From positions 1-6,293 of the forward strand of contig CAMWVO010000121.1 of assembly GCA_947177695.1 (NCBI GenBank): a DNA stretch of 6,293 nucleotides. The letters are read 5' to 3'. Source of the stretch: an uncultured Clostridia bacterium (GTDB taxonomy: Bacteria > Bacillota > Clostridia > Oscillospirales > Ruminococcaceae). The notes below the pieces were generated by a model. The model was not told the origin of the DNA and did no database searches. It was given only the letters and a program-made list of their open reading frames with translations. Position 1 is the first letter of the stretch. The number at the start of each line of letters is the position of its first letter. Positions 5,852 through 6,293 of this stretch are shown in pieces. The translations under genes and the position numbers were made by a program.

Positions 5852-6054
5852 TACAGAAATATCCAATGGCATGGGTCTTATTTGGGACTTATTATTACAA
5901 TAATTTACGATATTTTAAATTAAGTTAGCAAAAGTACAATGCCGATAAACTGCGTAATATAAGCATTTTCGGCATATTGCAATAATATATAAAATGCAAA
6001 AGGCTTGATTCAATTTCAAAACGTGTCGGTAAGGGAGTATGCACTTTACCGTGA

Positions 6055-6074
6055 GAAAGTATACGGATACTTTC
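6055..6074. repeat. short perfect hairpin with a linked direct repeat
   Basis: GAAAGTAT (6055-6062) and ATACTTTC (6067-6074) form an 8-base perfect inverted repeat with a four-base ACGG loop. The ten bases AAAGTATACG that include its left arm recur exactly at 6101-6110, 45 bases further on. No T run follows, so it is not a standard terminator. A regulator binding site or chance in AT-rich DNA are both possible. Confidence 0.45.
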
Positions 6075-6161
6075 TATGGCTTGCGACAGTATGAAAAACA
6101 AAAGTATACGTACACAAAAATTCACCCGATTTTTCGTTTTGAACATTATCCCCTAAACTTT

Positions 6162-6183
6162 TTTGAATTTTCTAAATTCAAAA
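6162..6183. repeat. AT-rich inverted repeat
   Basis: TTTGAATTT (6162-6170) and AAATTCAAA (6175-6183 region) are inverted copies separated by about 3 bases. The arms are almost wholly A/T, so this is a weak RNA hairpin. It could be a protein binding dyad or chance in AT-rich DNA. Confidence 0.35.
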
Positions 6184-6293
6184 TGGTGGGTACATTGATT
6201 TTTATAATATTTTTTATACGCGAAGTTTTTCCCTCATTTAAAAATATACCGTGACATCTTCTAATATTTTTAACACCGATCAAAACAAAAAGC

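Larger units (their letters stand above)
5729..6293. other. AT-rich intergenic DNA with hairpins, no convincing gene
   Basis: This 565-base stretch has no reading frame with both a credible ribosome binding site and protein-like composition. The possible frames are short, rich in Ile/Tyr/Phe/Lys as expected from AT-rich noise, and one (ATG at 6039) has its AGGGAG only one base from the start codon. It holds several inverted repeats: a strong one at 5824-5851, a looser ATGCCGA/TCGGCAT pair at 5939-5945 and 5969-5975 with a 23-base loop, one at 6055-6074, and one at 6162-6183. It may be the upstream region of a gene beyond the right edge, or the debris of lost genes. Confidence 0.5.

Noticed and set aside
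6195..6220. Possible + promoter TTGATT with TATACG
   Set aside because: The spacing between the boxes is about 14 bases, too short for a sigma-A promoter.
6039..6254. 71-residue open frame on the + strand
   Set aside because: The AGGGAG lies one base from the ATG, too close to work well; composition is that of AT-rich noise and the frame crosses two inverted repeats.

Overview
The window looks like a chromosomal piece of a low-GC Gram-positive anaerobe, most likely a clostridium of the Ruminococcus/Oscillospiraceae kind. The basis is AT-rich intergenic DNA with G+C-moderate genes, strong AGGAGG-type ribosome binding sites, consensus sigma-A promoters, and proteins that read as Firmicutes families (an OhrR-type MarR regulator, a short clostridial flavodoxin, a YqhD/BDH-type iron alcohol dehydrogenase). 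No rRNA, tRNA, CRISPR array, transposase or phage gene is visible. Genus assignment is inference.

Layout. Positions 1-154 hold a rightward-facing terminator hairpin and no identifiable gene. Positions 155-1161 are a leftward two-gene operon: a consensus promoter, a near-perfect palindromic operator just downstream of the predicted transcription start, a flavodoxin, and then an OhrR-like redox-sensing MarR repressor whose start lies 3 bases after the flavodoxin stop. This is probably a self-repressed peroxide- or electrophile-responsive unit. A strong hairpin at 1223-1284 ends the next leftward operon.

Positions 1304-4313 are three tightly packed leftward genes, all oxidoreductases: an extended-SDR epimerase/dehydratase-like protein (first gene), a classical SDR (stop/start overlap TAATG), and an iron-dependent alcohol dehydrogenase. 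Divergent from them, at 4444-5313, is an AraC-family regulator with an N-terminal cupin-like sensor domain. The 130-base space between them holds two back-to-back promoters that overlap each other, built on one inverted repeat. The natural reading is that the AraC protein senses a small molecule and controls the three-enzyme operon, which would oxidise or reduce an alcohol/carbonyl or sugar-like substrate. The substrate cannot be read from the sequence.

Downstream of the AraC gene, 5348-5728 carries a reading frame with a good ribosome binding site but one in-frame TGA at 5525. It is most simply a decayed gene fragment. From 5729 to the end (565 bases) the DNA is very AT-rich with several hairpins and no convincing gene.

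Most notable: the self-contained ohrR-like/flavodoxin circuit (promoter, operator and two-cysteine sensor all visible), the symmetrical divergent promoter, the uncharacterised three-dehydrogenase module, a Gly replacing the usual Asp in the cofactor motif of the alcohol dehydrogenase, and the interrupted reading frame after the AraC gene. None of these proves a new system; the AraC plus three-dehydrogenase module is the best candidate for an undescribed pathway.
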